From NCBI RefSeq assembly GCF_002192455.1, contig NZ_CP021744.1:3254001-3318000 (forward strand): 64,000 nt of DNA, written 5' to 3'. The notes under the pieces are model-generated. The model was not told the DNA's origin. It worked only from the letters and a program-made list of their open reading frames with translations, and did no database searches. The position numbers were made by a program, and so were the translations under genes. Source of the DNA: Streptomyces albireticuli. GTDB lineage: Bacteria > Actinomycetota > Actinomycetes > Streptomycetales > Streptomycetaceae. This document shows, one piece after another, positions 43,601 to 53,261 of the stretch; within the stretch, counting starts at the first letter, position 1; each line of letters begins with the position of its first letter.

Positions 43601-44266
43601 ATGGCATCTGTGTACGAGCACCCGTCCGGCCCCGCCCTGCGCGCCCGCTGGCGGGAGACCGTCGCGCGGACCCGCCCGGGCACCGCCGGCCCGGACCCCG
43701 GCCCGTACGCCGACGACCTGCTGCGCCGCTGGTCGGAGCCGCAGCGCCGGTACCACACGGTGGATCACCTCACGGCGGTCCTGGACCGCGTCGACGAGCT
43801 CTCGGCGCACGCCGACGACGCCGACACCGTCCGCTTCGCGGCCTGGTTCCACGACGCCGTCTACCGCCCGGACCGCTCCGAGAACGAGGAGCGCAGCGCC
43901 CACCTCGCCGAGCGCGCCCTGCCCGAGCTCGGCCTGGACGCGCGGCGCACCGCCGAGGTCGCCCGTCTCGTGCGGCTCACCGTCGGCCACGACCCCGCGC
44001 CGGGCGACCACGACGGCGAGGTGCTCTGCGACGCGGACCTCGCCGTCCTGGCGGGCGCCCCGCAGGAGTACGCGGCCTACGCGGCGGCCGTCCGCGAGGA
44101 GTACGGCTTCGTGCCCGACGCGGCCTTCCGCCAGGGGCGGGCCGCCGTGCTGCGGCAGCTCCTGGGGCTGCCGCTGCTCTTCCGCACCCCGCTGGGGCGG
44201 TCGCGGTGGGAACCGGTCGCGCGCCGGAACCTCACCACGGAGCTGGAACTGCTCGGCGAAGGCTGA
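43601..44266 (+). CDS. HD-domain metal-dependent phosphohydrolase-like protein
   Basis: 221 residues. The HD motifs are YHTVDHLTAVLDRV, WFHDAVYRPDRSENEERSA and LTVGHDPAPGDHDGEVLCDADLAVLAG, holding the His and Asp metal ligands. The substrate is unknown; proteins of this type are predicted nucleotide or signalling phosphohydrolases. ATG at 43601 (MASVYEHP) is preferred to the longer frame at 43583. Confidence 0.85.
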   Translation: MASVYEHPSGPALRARWRETVARTRPGTAGPDPGPYADDLLRRWSEPQRRYHTVDHLTAVLDRVDELSAHADDADTVRFAAWFHDAVYRPDRSENEERSAHLAERALPELGLDARRTAEVARLVRLTVGHDPAPGDHDGEVLCDADLAVLAGAPQEYAAYAAAVREEYGFVPDAAFRQGRAAVLRQLLGLPLLFRTPLGRSRWEPVARRNLTTELELLGEG

Positions 44267-44342
44267 GGCACGGAAGGCGCGGAAAGAACGGAAGGCACAG
44301 AGAGAGCAGAAGGCGCGAACGGCACGGAACCCGAGGCTCGCA

Positions 44343-44369
44343 CGCCCCTGAGGCACCGCTTCAGGGGCG
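44343..44369. terminator. Shared terminator of the HD and DUF4031 genes
   Basis: CGCCCCTGA and TCAGGGGCG form a 9-bp stem around GGCACCGCT. It overlaps the DUF4031 stop and lies 77 nt after the convergent HD stop. Confidence 0.6.
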
Positions 44370-44627
44370 CTCGTACTTCGGCCGCCGCAACCCAGCCGAC
44401 ACCAGCAGCCGCACCAGCTCCTTGCTGCCCACCTCCCGCGCCCCCATCCGCACCGCCTGCCCGTAGGACGTCGACGGCACGTCGTAGTGGTCGCGGTCGA
44501 AGGCGCGCGGCGGCGCGCCCAGCCGGGCCGCGAAGGCGTGCAGCTCCGCGTACGACACGTCGCTGATCAGGTGGGACCACATCCGGCCGTGGCCGGGCCA
44601 GGTGGGCGGGTCGATGTACAGCGTCAC
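44361..44627 (-). CDS. DUF4031-family protein
   Basis: 88 residues: MTLYIDPPTWPGHGRMWSHLISD, then LHAFAARLGAPPRAFDRDHYDVP and ELVRLLVSAGLRRP. This matches DUF4031 over its full length; function unknown. GTG at 44627 is 13 nt after the stop of the upstream gene, so the two are co-transcribed. Confidence 0.85.
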   Translation of the reverse strand: MTLYIDPPTWPGHGRMWSHLISDVSYAELHAFAARLGAPPRAFDRDHYDVPSTSYGQAVRMGAREVGSKELVRLLVSAGLRRPKYERP

Positions 44628-44640
44628 CGGCGCGCCCGCC

Positions 44641-45009
44641 TCACCGCAGCGCCTTCCCGAGCGAGCCCACCGGCGCCACCAGGACGACCTGCTTGGCGCA
44701 GGCCCAGTGCGGGTCGGCGCCCAGCTCGGGCTCGACCTCCAGGGCGTGCGGGTCGCCGGAGTCCGTGCAGACCGGGCAGAGCGGCCAGCGGCCGTGCCGC
44801 TCCAGCAGGGCGTCCTGCACGTCCTGTGCGACGAGGCCCACCAGATACGCGGCGCCTTCCGGCCACTGCTCGACCCACCACCGGCGGTGCGTGATCGCGT
44901 CCTCCACGAGGGAGACCACATCGGCCTCCGCCACCTCACCCGCGACGAGATCGGCGAGGACGAGGGCGCGCGCCGTGTGCAGTGCCTGTTCGAGCTCCAT
45001 ACGGTCCAT
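44641..45009 (-). CDS. Hypothetical protein upstream of DUF4031
   Basis: 122 residues: MDRMELEQALHTARALVLADLVAGE, WWVEQWPEGAAYLVGLVAQDVQDAL, then RHGRWPLCPVCTDSGDPHALEVEPELG with a CPxC pair that may bind metal. Family not recognised. ATG at 45009 and 45000 are both possible. Divergent from the RpiR gene with only 54 nt between starts, so promoters overlap. Confidence 0.7.
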   Translation of the reverse strand: MDRMELEQALHTARALVLADLVAGEVAEADVVSLVEDAITHRRWWVEQWPEGAAYLVGLVAQDVQDALLERHGRWPLCPVCTDSGDPHALEVEPELGADPHWACAKQVVLVAPVGSLGKALR

Positions 45010-45027
45010 TGTCCAAGACGGCGAGGG

Positions 45028-45090
45028 TTGACGGCTCACCAGGCCGAAAATACCTTTCAAAAGGTGAGCAGCAAATTGAAAGAAACTTTC
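45028..45090 (+). promoter_or_regulatory. RpiR promoter with two operator candidates
   Basis: TTGACG (45028-45033), exactly 17 nt, then TACCTT (45051-45056) make a good sigma-70-type promoter whose start would fall on the GTG at 45064. ACCTTTCAAAAGGT (45052-45065) is palindromic except for its centre and covers the -10. GAAAGAAACTTTC (45078-45090) is a second inverted repeat of the GAAA-TTTC type bound by RpiR proteins, located in the first codons. Confidence 0.7.
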
Positions 45091-45993
45091 GGAGACGTCC
45101 CCCCGGGGCCGCAGCCCTCCGCCCCGCCCGCGCCCGGCGCCCTGGCCGCCAAGGTCCGTACGCTCGGCCCCTCCATGACGCGCTCGATGCAGCGCGTCGC
45201 CGAGGCCGTCGCCGGCGACCCGGCCGGCTCCGCCGCGCTCACCGTCACCGGCCTGGCCGAACGCACCGGTACGAGTGAGGCGACCGTCGTCCGCACCGCC
45301 CGGATCCTCGGCTATCCCGGCTACCGCGACCTGCGCCTCGCCCTCGCCGCCCTCGCGGCCGAGCAGGCGGCGGGCCGCGCCCCGGCCGTCACCGCCGACA
45401 TCGCCGTGGACGACCCGCTCGCCGAGGTCGTCGCCAAGCTCGCCCAGGAGGAGGCCCAGTGCCTGGCGGACACCGCCGCCGGGCTCGACACCGCCCAGCT
45501 GGAGGCCGCGGTCGGCGCGCTCGCCACCGCCCGCCGCATCGACGTCTACGGCATCGGCGCCTCCAACCTCGTCGGCCAGGACCTCGTGCAGAAACTGCTG
45601 CGCATCGGGCTGCTCGCGCACGCCCCCGCCGACCCCCACCTGGCCGTGACCAACGCCGTCCAGCTGCGGGCCGGCGACGTGGCCGTCGCCATCACCCACT
45701 CGGGCCGCACCACCGACGTCATCGAGCCGCTGCGGGTCGCCTTCGAGCACGGCGCGACCACCGTCGCGATCACCGGCCGCCCGCAGGGCGAGATCGCCCA
45801 GTACGCGGACCACGTGCTCACCACCTCCTCCGCACGGGAGAGCGAACTGCGCCCGGCGGCCATGTCGAGCCGCACCAGCCAGCTCCTCGTGGTGGACTGC
45901 CTGTTCATCGGGGTCGCGCAGCGGACGTACGAGACCGCCGCGCCCGCCCTGTCCGACTCCTACGAGGCACTGGCCCACCGGCACGCCCCCTGA
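45064..45993 (+). CDS. RpiR-family regulator of MurNAc utilisation
   Basis: 309 residues: N-terminal helix-turn-helix (SMTRSMQRVAEAVAGDP, LAERTGTSEATVVRTARILGYPGYRDLRLAL) and C-terminal SIS domain (RIDVYGIGASNLVGQDL, AITHSGRTTDVIEPL) that senses a sugar phosphate, probably MurNAc 6-phosphate given its neighbours. The GTG at 45064 coincides with the predicted transcription start, so the mRNA is leaderless. murQ begins 74 nt downstream. Confidence 0.88.
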   Translation: MSSKLKETFGDVPPGPQPSAPPAPGALAAKVRTLGPSMTRSMQRVAEAVAGDPAGSAALTVTGLAERTGTSEATVVRTARILGYPGYRDLRLALAALAAEQAAGRAPAVTADIAVDDPLAEVVAKLAQEEAQCLADTAAGLDTAQLEAAVGALATARRIDVYGIGASNLVGQDLVQKLLRIGLLAHAPADPHLAVTNAVQLRAGDVAVAITHSGRTTDVIEPLRVAFEHGATTVAITGRPQGEIAQYADHVLTTSSARESELRPAAMSSRTSQLLVVDCLFIGVAQRTYETAAPALSDSYEALAHRHAP

Positions 45994-46066
45994 CCCCGCC
46001 CCCACCGGCTGACCCGCCTGCGACGGACACCCCCTCCGACGAACAACGGAAAGGCGCCGAACCCCC

Positions 46067-47011
46067 ATGGCCCCCTCTGCTTCGTCCGCGGCCCACGCCG
46101 CCCTCCGCGCCGAGCTCGCCACGCTCACCACCGAGGCGTTCCGGCCGGACCTCGCGGACATCGACCGGCTGCCGACCCTGGACCTCGCGCAGCTCATGAA
46201 CGGCGAGGACGCGGCCGTCTCCGCCGCCGTCGCCGCCCGGCTCCCCGAGATAGCCGCCGCCATCGACGCGACCGCGGCCCGGATGGCCCGCGGCGGCCGC
46301 CTGGTCTACGCCGGCGCGGGCACGGCCGGCCGGCTCGGCGTGCTCGACGCCAGCGAGTGCCCGCCGACGTTCAACACCGACCCGGCCCAGGTCGTCGGGC
46401 TGATCGCGGGCGGCGCGCCCGCCCTGGTCACGGCCGTGGAGGGCGCCGAGGACAGCCGGGAGCTGGCCGCCGGCGACCTGGCCGCGCTCGGCGTCGGACC
46501 GGCCGACACCGTCGTCGGCGTCTCCGCCTCCGGCCGCACGCCCTACGCCGTCGGGGCCGTCGAGTACGCCCGCGCGGCCGGCGCGCTGACGATCGGGCTG
46601 TCCTGCAACGCCGGCTCCGCGCTGGGCGCGGCGGCCGACCACGCGATCGAGGTCGTGGTGGGCCCCGAGCTCATCACGGGCTCCACCAGGCTGAAGGCGG
46701 GCACCGCCCAGAAGCTCGTCCTCAACATGCTCTCGACGATCACGATGATCCGCCTCGGCAAGACGTACGGAAATCTGATGGTCGACGTCCGCGCCTCCAA
46801 CGAGAAGCTGCGCGCCCGCTCCCGGCGCATCGTCGCGCTCGCGACCGGCGCCTCCGACGCCGAGACCGAGGCCGCCCTGGAGGAGACGGGAGGAGAGGTG
46901 AAGAACGCCATCCTCGTCGTCCTCGGCGGCGTCGACGGCCGCACCGCCGCCCGGCTCCTGGACGAGGCGGACGGGCATCTGCGCGCGGCGCTCCACCTCG
47001 CGCGGGGCTGA
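46067..47011 (+). CDS. murQ: N-acetylmuramic acid 6-phosphate etherase
   Basis: Cleaves the lactyl ether of MurNAc 6-phosphate, giving GlcNAc 6-phosphate and lactate, in cytoplasmic cell-wall recycling. 314 residues of the SIS fold: LVYAGAGTAGRLGVLDASECPPTFNTDP holds the catalytic Glu region, with VGVSASGRTPYAVGAVEYAR and GSTRLKAGTAQKLVLNMLST following. All expected motifs are present. Its product feeds NagA, encoded at 61207. Confidence 0.95.
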   Translation: MAPSASSAAHAALRAELATLTTEAFRPDLADIDRLPTLDLAQLMNGEDAAVSAAVAARLPEIAAAIDATAARMARGGRLVYAGAGTAGRLGVLDASECPPTFNTDPAQVVGLIAGGAPALVTAVEGAEDSRELAAGDLAALGVGPADTVVGVSASGRTPYAVGAVEYARAAGALTIGLSCNAGSALGAAADHAIEVVVGPELITGSTRLKAGTAQKLVLNMLSTITMIRLGKTYGNLMVDVRASNEKLRARSRRIVALATGASDAETEAALEETGGEVKNAILVVLGGVDGRTAARLLDEADGHLRAALHLARG

Positions 47012-47039
47012 GCCCCGCGCCCCACGCAGGCAAGGCACC

Positions 47040-48560
47040 ATGGCACCAGACGAACCGGCGGACCGGCACAGCGCCACCGCCGCCGCCCTGCTCCCCCTCC
47101 TGGGCGGCGCCGGGAACGTCCTGTCCGTCACCCATTGCATGACCCGGCTGCGCCTGGAGCTGCGGGACCGCGCCCTGGTCCGGGACGCGGAGCTGCGGGC
47201 GCTGCCCGGGGTGCTGGGCGTCGTCGAGGACGGCACCTCGTACCAGGTCGTCCTGGGGCCGGGCGCGGTCGCCCGGGTGACCCCCGAGCTGGCGCGGCTG
47301 GCCGCGCCCGTACCCGGCCCCGCCGAAGAGCCCGTACCCGGCCCCGCCGAGGAGCCCGCGCCCGTCACCGCCGCGGCGCTCGCCGCGCGGGGGTCCGCGC
47401 TCCGGGCCGCCCGTAAGGCCCGCAACGCCACCCCGGTGAAGCTCCTGCTGCGCCGGATCGCCGCGATCTTCGTCCCGCTGATCCCGGCCCTGATCGGCTG
47501 CGGCATCGTCGCGGGCCTGGCCGGGCTGCTGGCGAACCTGCGCTGGCTGCCCGCGCTCGCCCCGGGGCTGGCCGCGGTGGCGTCCGGCTTCATGTCGCTG
47601 ATCGCGGTGTTCGTCGGCTACAACGCGGCGAAGGAGTTCGGCGGCACCCCGGTGCTGGGCGGCGCCGTCGCGGCGATCATCGTCTATCCGGGCGTCGACC
47701 GGGTGACCGTCCTCGGCGAACGGCTCGCGCCCGGCCAGGGCGGCGTGCTGGGCGCGCTGGCGGCGGCCGTGCTCGCCGCGTACGTCGAGCGGTGGTGCCG
47801 GACGTGGGTGCCGGAGGCCCTGGACGTCCTCGTCACCCCGACGCTGACGGTGCTGGTGGCCGGCTTCGCCACCCTGTACGGGCTGATGTTCGTCGCCGGC
47901 GAGGTCTCCACGGCCATCGGCCACTTCGCGGATCGGCTCCTCGGCGAGGGCGGCGCCGCGGCCGGCTTCGTGCTGGGCGGGCTGTTCCTGCCGCTGGTGA
48001 TGCTGGGCCTGCACCAGGCGCTGATCCCCATCCACACGACCCTGATCCAGCAGCAGAGCCACACCGTCCTGCTGCCGATCCTGGCGATGGCGGGCGCGGG
48101 CCAGGTCGGCGCGGCGCTCGCGGTCTACGCCCGGCTGCCGCGCAACGGCTCGGTGCGCGGGACGATCCGCTCCGCGCTCCCGGCCGGCCTGCTGGGCATC
48201 GGGGAGCCGCTGATCTACGGCGTCTCGCTGCCGCTGGGCCGCCCGTTCGTCACCGCGTGCGTGGGCGGCGCGTTCGGCGGGGGCTTCGTGGGCCTGCTCA
48301 ACCAGCTGGGCCACGTGGTCGGCTCGACCGCGATCGGCCCCTCGGGCTGGGCCCTCTTCCCGCTGCTCAGGGGCAGCCACGGCCTGGGCCCGGCGGTGGC
48401 GGTCTACGGGACGGGGCTGCTGGTGGGGTACGCGGCGGGCTTCGCGGTGACGTACTTCTTCGGCTTCGGCAAGGGGCGGGTCGCGGAGCTGAACGCGCCG
48501 AAGGCGGCACCCCCTTCGCAGGGAGTGCCGCCTTCGGCGTACAGCGTTCAGGACAAGTGA
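47040..48560 (+). CDS. PTS transporter EIIBC, MurNAc/glucose family
   Basis: 506 residues. EIIB (about 15-85) carries the phosphorylated Cys33 in SVTHCMTRLRL. A Pro/Glu linker with the duplicated PVPGPAEE leads to the EIIC membrane domain (RRIAAIFVPLIPALIGCGIVAGLAG, GLHQALIPIHTTLI, GIGEPLIYGVSLPLGRPF). Position after murQ points to MurNAc uptake (MurP-like). There is no EIIA domain, so another protein must supply it. The last 22 residues are encoded across a terminator hairpin and resemble no EIIC end. Confidence 0.9.
   Translation: MAPDEPADRHSATAAALLPLLGGAGNVLSVTHCMTRLRLELRDRALVRDAELRALPGVLGVVEDGTSYQVVLGPGAVARVTPELARLAAPVPGPAEEPVPGPAEEPAPVTAAALAARGSALRAARKARNATPVKLLLRRIAAIFVPLIPALIGCGIVAGLAGLLANLRWLPALAPGLAAVASGFMSLIAVFVGYNAAKEFGGTPVLGGAVAAIIVYPGVDRVTVLGERLAPGQGGVLGALAAAVLAAYVERWCRTWVPEALDVLVTPTLTVLVAGFATLYGLMFVAGEVSTAIGHFADRLLGEGGAAAGFVLGGLFLPLVMLGLHQALIPIHTTLIQQQSHTVLLPILAMAGAGQVGAALAVYARLPRNGSVRGTIRSALPAGLLGIGEPLIYGVSLPLGRPFVTACVGGAFGGGFVGLLNQLGHVVGSTAIGPSGWALFPLLRGSHGLGPAVAVYGTGLLVGYAAGFAVTYFFGFGKGRVAELNAPKAAPPSQGVPPSAYSVQDK
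48496..48539. terminator. Terminator hairpin inside the EIIBC 3' end
   Basis: CGCCGAAGGCGGCAC and GTGCCGCCTTCGGCG make a perfect 15-bp stem around 14 nt. It stands 33 nt beyond the groEL stop on the minus strand, so it probably terminates groEL and the EIIBC frame reads through it. Confidence 0.75.
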
Positions 48561-48571
48561 TCCTCGCGGGA

Positions 48572-50335
<1,764 letters not shown>

Positions 50336-50352
50336 TCACCGACGGTCCAAAT

Positions 50353-50415
50353 CTGTCACTCTCACGCGGAGAGTGCTAACGCCAATGATTAGCACTCGAC
50401 CCTACCGAGTGCAAG
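50353..50415 (-). promoter_or_regulatory. Two CIRCE elements (HrcA operators)
   Basis: The consensus is TTAGCACTC-N9-GAGTGCTAA. Element A (50353-50379) is CTGTCACTC-N9-GAGTGCTAA; element B (50389-50415) is TTAGCACTC-N9-GAGTGCAAG. Each has one perfect arm and one imperfect arm; they are separated by 9 nt, so the inner perfect arms could also form an extra palindrome. Confidence 0.9.
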
Positions 50416-50560
50416 CGGTCCGCGTATGTTCCAGCCCTGAGTGGCACCTGGGGGAGCAAGCGCGTGGACATCAGGACCGCACCCACGAGGGGCCCGCGAC
50501 GGGGCGGACGCGCGAGAGATACCCAGGGGACGGGGAAGCCACACCGGTGCGGATACACAC

Positions 50561-50596
50561 GTGGGGCCCGCACCCGGTGACGGGTGCGGGCCCCAC
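50561..50596 (-). terminator. Terminator of the cold-shock gene
   Basis: GTGGGGCCCGCACCCG pairs perfectly (16 bp) with CGGGTGCGGGCCCCAC around GTGA, a GNRA-type loop, 41 nt after the stop. Confidence 0.8.
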
Positions 50597-50637
50597 GCGC
50601 GAGCGTTCGTGAGCCTGGTGTGGTCGATGCGCCGAGA

Positions 50638-50844
50638 TCAGCCGACGGCGAGCTTGACCATGTCCGCCTGCGGCCCCTTCTGGCCCTGCGAGATCTCGAA
50701 CTCGACTCGCTGACCCTCCTCGAGGGTGCGGTAACCGTCCATCTGGATCGCGCTGTAGTGGACGAAAACATCCGCACCACCGTCGACCGCGATGAAGCCG
50801 TACCCCTTCTCCGCGTTGAACCACTTGACGGTGCCCTGAGCCAT
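50638..50844 (-). CDS. Cold-shock protein (CspA family)
   Basis: 68 residues, a single cold-shock domain: [23 protein letters not shown] and [10 protein letters not shown] carry the RNP1 and RNP2 nucleic-acid contacts. Standard length, in contrast to the extended copy at 29140. Acts as an RNA chaperone. It has its own terminator. Confidence 0.95.
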   Translation of the reverse strand: MAQGTVKWFNAEKGYGFIAVDGGADVFVHYSAIQMDGYRTLEEGQRVEFEISQGQKGPQADMVKLAVG

Positions 50845-51216
50845 GCCTAACTCCCCTATTACTGGCCCTTGCGCAGGACCGCACTTCGCGGACCCGGGTC
50901 AGACCTCACCCCCCGGATCTCTCCCCCACCAGCGGCAGGGCGAACCCAGTTGGTGTGCGCCGGAACGCGTCGACCGCGGCCGAATGTATCTGCACGGATG
51001 CCCTCTGCAACAGGTCACTCGGACGAGAATTCCCGGCGCGGCTGAGAGTCGATAAGCGGCGAACTAGGGGAAATCCAGGGCAAGTCGGGCCGGGCATAGC
51101 ACAAGCAACCCGGCATTTCGTGCACACAGTTCGCGCACAACTTGACGGGTTCTCATATGCGTTCGGCACTGACGCCGGAGGGGGAACGCCCCAACTGTAT
51201 CGCGGTCAACACACGG
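50845..51216. other. Upstream region of the cold-shock gene, no gene seen
   Basis: An open plus-strand frame (about 50955-51392) begins with a Cys-containing stretch (STAAECICTDALCNRS) but has poor codon bias for this genome and runs through a terminator. I treat the region as leader and promoter of the cold-shock gene, which may have a long 5' untranslated region as is usual for such genes. Confidence 0.45.
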
Positions 51217-51249
51217 AATCGCCCCGTCCGCTTGCTGGACGGGGCGATT
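51217..51249 (-). terminator. Terminator of the thrC-cysO operon
   Basis: AATCGCCCCGTCC and GGACGGGGCGATT form a 13-bp perfect stem around GCTTGCT, 44 nt after the sulfur-carrier stop. Confidence 0.8.
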
Positions 51250-51292
51250 ACGAAGGGAGCCTTCGAAAAGGCGGGCGGACCCGCGGGCGGGA

Positions 51293-51568
51293 TCAGCCGC
51301 CGGCGACGGCCGGAATGATCGAGACACCGGCGCCGTCGGGGGTGGGCGTCTCCAGGCCCTGCTCGAAGCGGACGTCGTCGTCGTTGACGTAGACGTTCAC
51401 GAAGCGGCGCAGCCTGCCGCTGTCGTCGAGCACGCGGGCCGCGATGCCGGCGTGGTTCTCCTCCAGGGACCGGAGGACATCGGCGAGGGTCGCGCCTTCG
51501 GCGGAGACCTCGGCCTTCCCGCCGGTGTAGGTGCGAAGGATGGTGGGGATGCGAACGGTGACGCTCAT
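51293..51568 (-). CDS. CysO-like sulfur carrier protein (MoaD/ThiS fold)
   Basis: 91 residues: MSVTVRIPTILRTYTGG, RFVNVYVNDDDVRFEQGL and the end SIIPAVAGG. The C-terminal Gly-Gly is the site of thiocarboxylation. Sequence and AVAGG end resemble mycobacterial CysO, which gives sulfide to a CysM-type enzyme for cysteine synthesis. Here it is 76 nt downstream of thrC and shares its transcript and SAM control, tying it to sulfur amino-acid metabolism. No cysM or mec-type gene lies in the window. Confidence 0.85.
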   Translation of the reverse strand: MSVTVRIPTILRTYTGGKAEVSAEGATLADVLRSLEENHAGIAARVLDDSGRLRRFVNVYVNDDDVRFEQGLETPTPDGAGVSIIPAVAGG

Positions 51569-51644
51569 GGGAATACCTTCCGAAGAGGTTGTGGGCAGGC
51601 GTTCCGCAAGGGCGGAACGGGTGGGCACAACCGGCCCGCAGATG

Positions 51645-52928
51645 TCAGACGGCAGCAAGCCCCGCGTCGCGGAACGCCGCCAACGAGGGCCGGATCGTCA
51701 CGGTCGGCCCGGCGGCGACCGCGTCGAGCGTCTTGAGCCCGTCCCCCGTGTTCAGCACCACCGTCGTCAGGGACGGATCCAGCACCCCGCTCTCCACGAG
51801 CTTCCTGGTGACGCCCACGGTCACGCCGCCCGCAGTCTCCGCGAAGATCCCCTCCGTGCGGGCCAGCAGCCGGATCGCGTCCACGATCTCCGCGTCCGTG
51901 ACGTCCTCGACCGCGCCGCCGGTCCGCCGGGCGATGTCCAGGACGTACGGCCCGTCGGCGGGGTTGCCGATCGCGAGGGACTTCGCGATCGTGTCCGGCT
52001 TCACGGGCCGCACCACGTCCTGCCCGTCCTTGAAGGCCCGGGACACCGGCGAACAGCCCTCCGCCTGCGCCCCGAAGATCTTGTACGGGCGGTCCTCGAC
52101 CAGCCCGAGCGCGATCAGCTCCTTCAGCCCCTTGTCGATCTTCGTCAGCTGGGAGCCCGAGGCGATCGGCACGACGATCTGGTCCGGCAGCCGCCAGCCC
52201 AGCTGCTCGCAGATCTCGTAGGCGAGCGTCTTCGACCCCTCGCCGTAGTACGGCCGGAGGTTGACGTTGACGAAGCCCCAGCCCTCCCCCAGCGGGTCGC
52301 CGATCAGCTCGGAGCAGAAGCGGTTGACGTCGTCGTACGTGCCCTCGATGCCGACGAGGTCGCCGCCGTAGACCGCCGCCATGACGACCTTGCCGGCCTC
52401 CAGGTCGTGCGGGATGAAGACACAGGACTTGAAGCCGGCGCGGGCGGCCGCGGCGCCGACCGCTCCGGCGAGGTTGCCGGTCGACGAGCACGAGAGCGTC
52501 GTGAAGCCGAAGGCGCGGGCGGCCTCGACGGCGATGGCGACGACGCGGTCCTTGAAGGAGTGCGTGGGGTTGCCGGAGTCGTCCTTGACGTACAGGCCGC
52601 CGGTGACGCCGAGCTCGCGGGCGAGGTTGTCGGCCTTGACGAGCTTGGTGAAGCCGGGGTTCAGGCCGGGCTTGTCCGCGACGTCGGCGGGGACGGGCAG
52701 CAGGGGGGCGTAGCGCCAGATGTTCTGCGGGCCGGACTCGATGCGGCGGCGCAGCGCCTCGGGGTCGCCGGCGGGCAGCTCGTAGGCCACCTCGAGCGGG
52801 CCGAAGCAGACGGCACAGGCGAAAATGGGACCGAGGCCGAAGCGCTCTCCGCACTCACGGCACGAGAGGGCGACGGCGGGACCGAGAGCTACGGGTGTGG
52901 TCGCGGATTCAACAGACTGCACAGCCAT
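51645..52928 (-). CDS. thrC: Threonine synthase
   Basis: Converts O-phosphohomoserine to threonine, PLP-dependent. 427 residues: a short Cys4 segment (LSCRECGERF, CAVCFGPLE) at the N-terminus, the PLP Lys in DDSGNPTHSFKDRV, TGNLAGAVGAAAARAG and IASGSQL for the phosphate. ATG at 52928 gives MAVQSVES. Since O-phosphohomoserine is also a methionine precursor, control by S-adenosylmethionine through the upstream riboswitch makes metabolic sense. Confidence 0.94.
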   Translation of the reverse strand: MAVQSVESATTPVALGPAVALSCRECGERFGLGPIFACAVCFGPLEVAYELPAGDPEALRRRIESGPQNIWRYAPLLPVPADVADKPGLNPGFTKLVKADNLARELGVTGGLYVKDDSGNPTHSFKDRVVAIAVEAARAFGFTTLSCSSTGNLAGAVGAAAARAGFKSCVFIPHDLEAGKVVMAAVYGGDLVGIEGTYDDVNRFCSELIGDPLGEGWGFVNVNLRPYYGEGSKTLAYEICEQLGWRLPDQIVVPIASGSQLTKIDKGLKELIALGLVEDRPYKIFGAQAEGCSPVSRAFKDGQDVVRPVKPDTIAKSLAIGNPADGPYVLDIARRTGGAVEDVTDAEIVDAIRLLARTEGIFAETAGGVTVGVTRKLVESGVLDPSLTTVVLNTGDGLKTLDAVAAGPTVTIRPSLAAFRDAGLAAV

Positions 52929-52945
52929 GGAGGCGAGGCCCTTTC

Positions 52946-53090
52946 TCCTCATCTTCCCCGCGGCGGACGTCGCCACGAGACGGAATTGGCACCTTCCCGA
53001 GCCGGGAGCCTCGCTTCTGACGAATCGAGATCGACTGGAGGGTTGCCGGGGCTTCAACGGGCCGTATCCCTCTGCCCCTCTGGATGAGCG
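52946..53090 (-). ncRNA. SAM-I (S-box) riboswitch upstream of thrC
   Basis: Read on the minus strand it begins GCTCATCCAGAGGGGCAGAG, then GGATACGGCCCGTTGAAG and CCCCGGCAACCCTCC, with GGTGCCAATTCC later: the conserved core of S-box RNAs. P1 forms between CTCATC (53083-53088) and GATGAG (52948-52953). The 3' P1 strand runs into AGGAG, upstream of the thrC start, so SAM binding may hide a ribosome site. No intrinsic terminator is seen in the leader. Confidence 0.88.
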
Positions 53091-53261
53091 GTATGGCACT
53101 GGGCAGGGCCCAGGCGTTTATGAGCGGCGACCCCGACATACGACGGCGTTCCGCGTTGTTCAGACTGTAACCGAAGGCATGGGCGCCTGAGACAGCCGTC
53201 CGTACCGCGAGATGGATCACACGCAGCTCGAACGCCGCGTCACACAAGAGGAGTCGAACAC

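Noticed and set aside
50955..51392. 145-codon plus-strand frame upstream of the cold-shock gene
   Set aside because: Codon bias is unlike the genome (many A/T-ending codons), and it runs through the terminator at 51217 into the sulfur-carrier gene. The Cys-rich first 25 residues are noted but not enough to call a gene.
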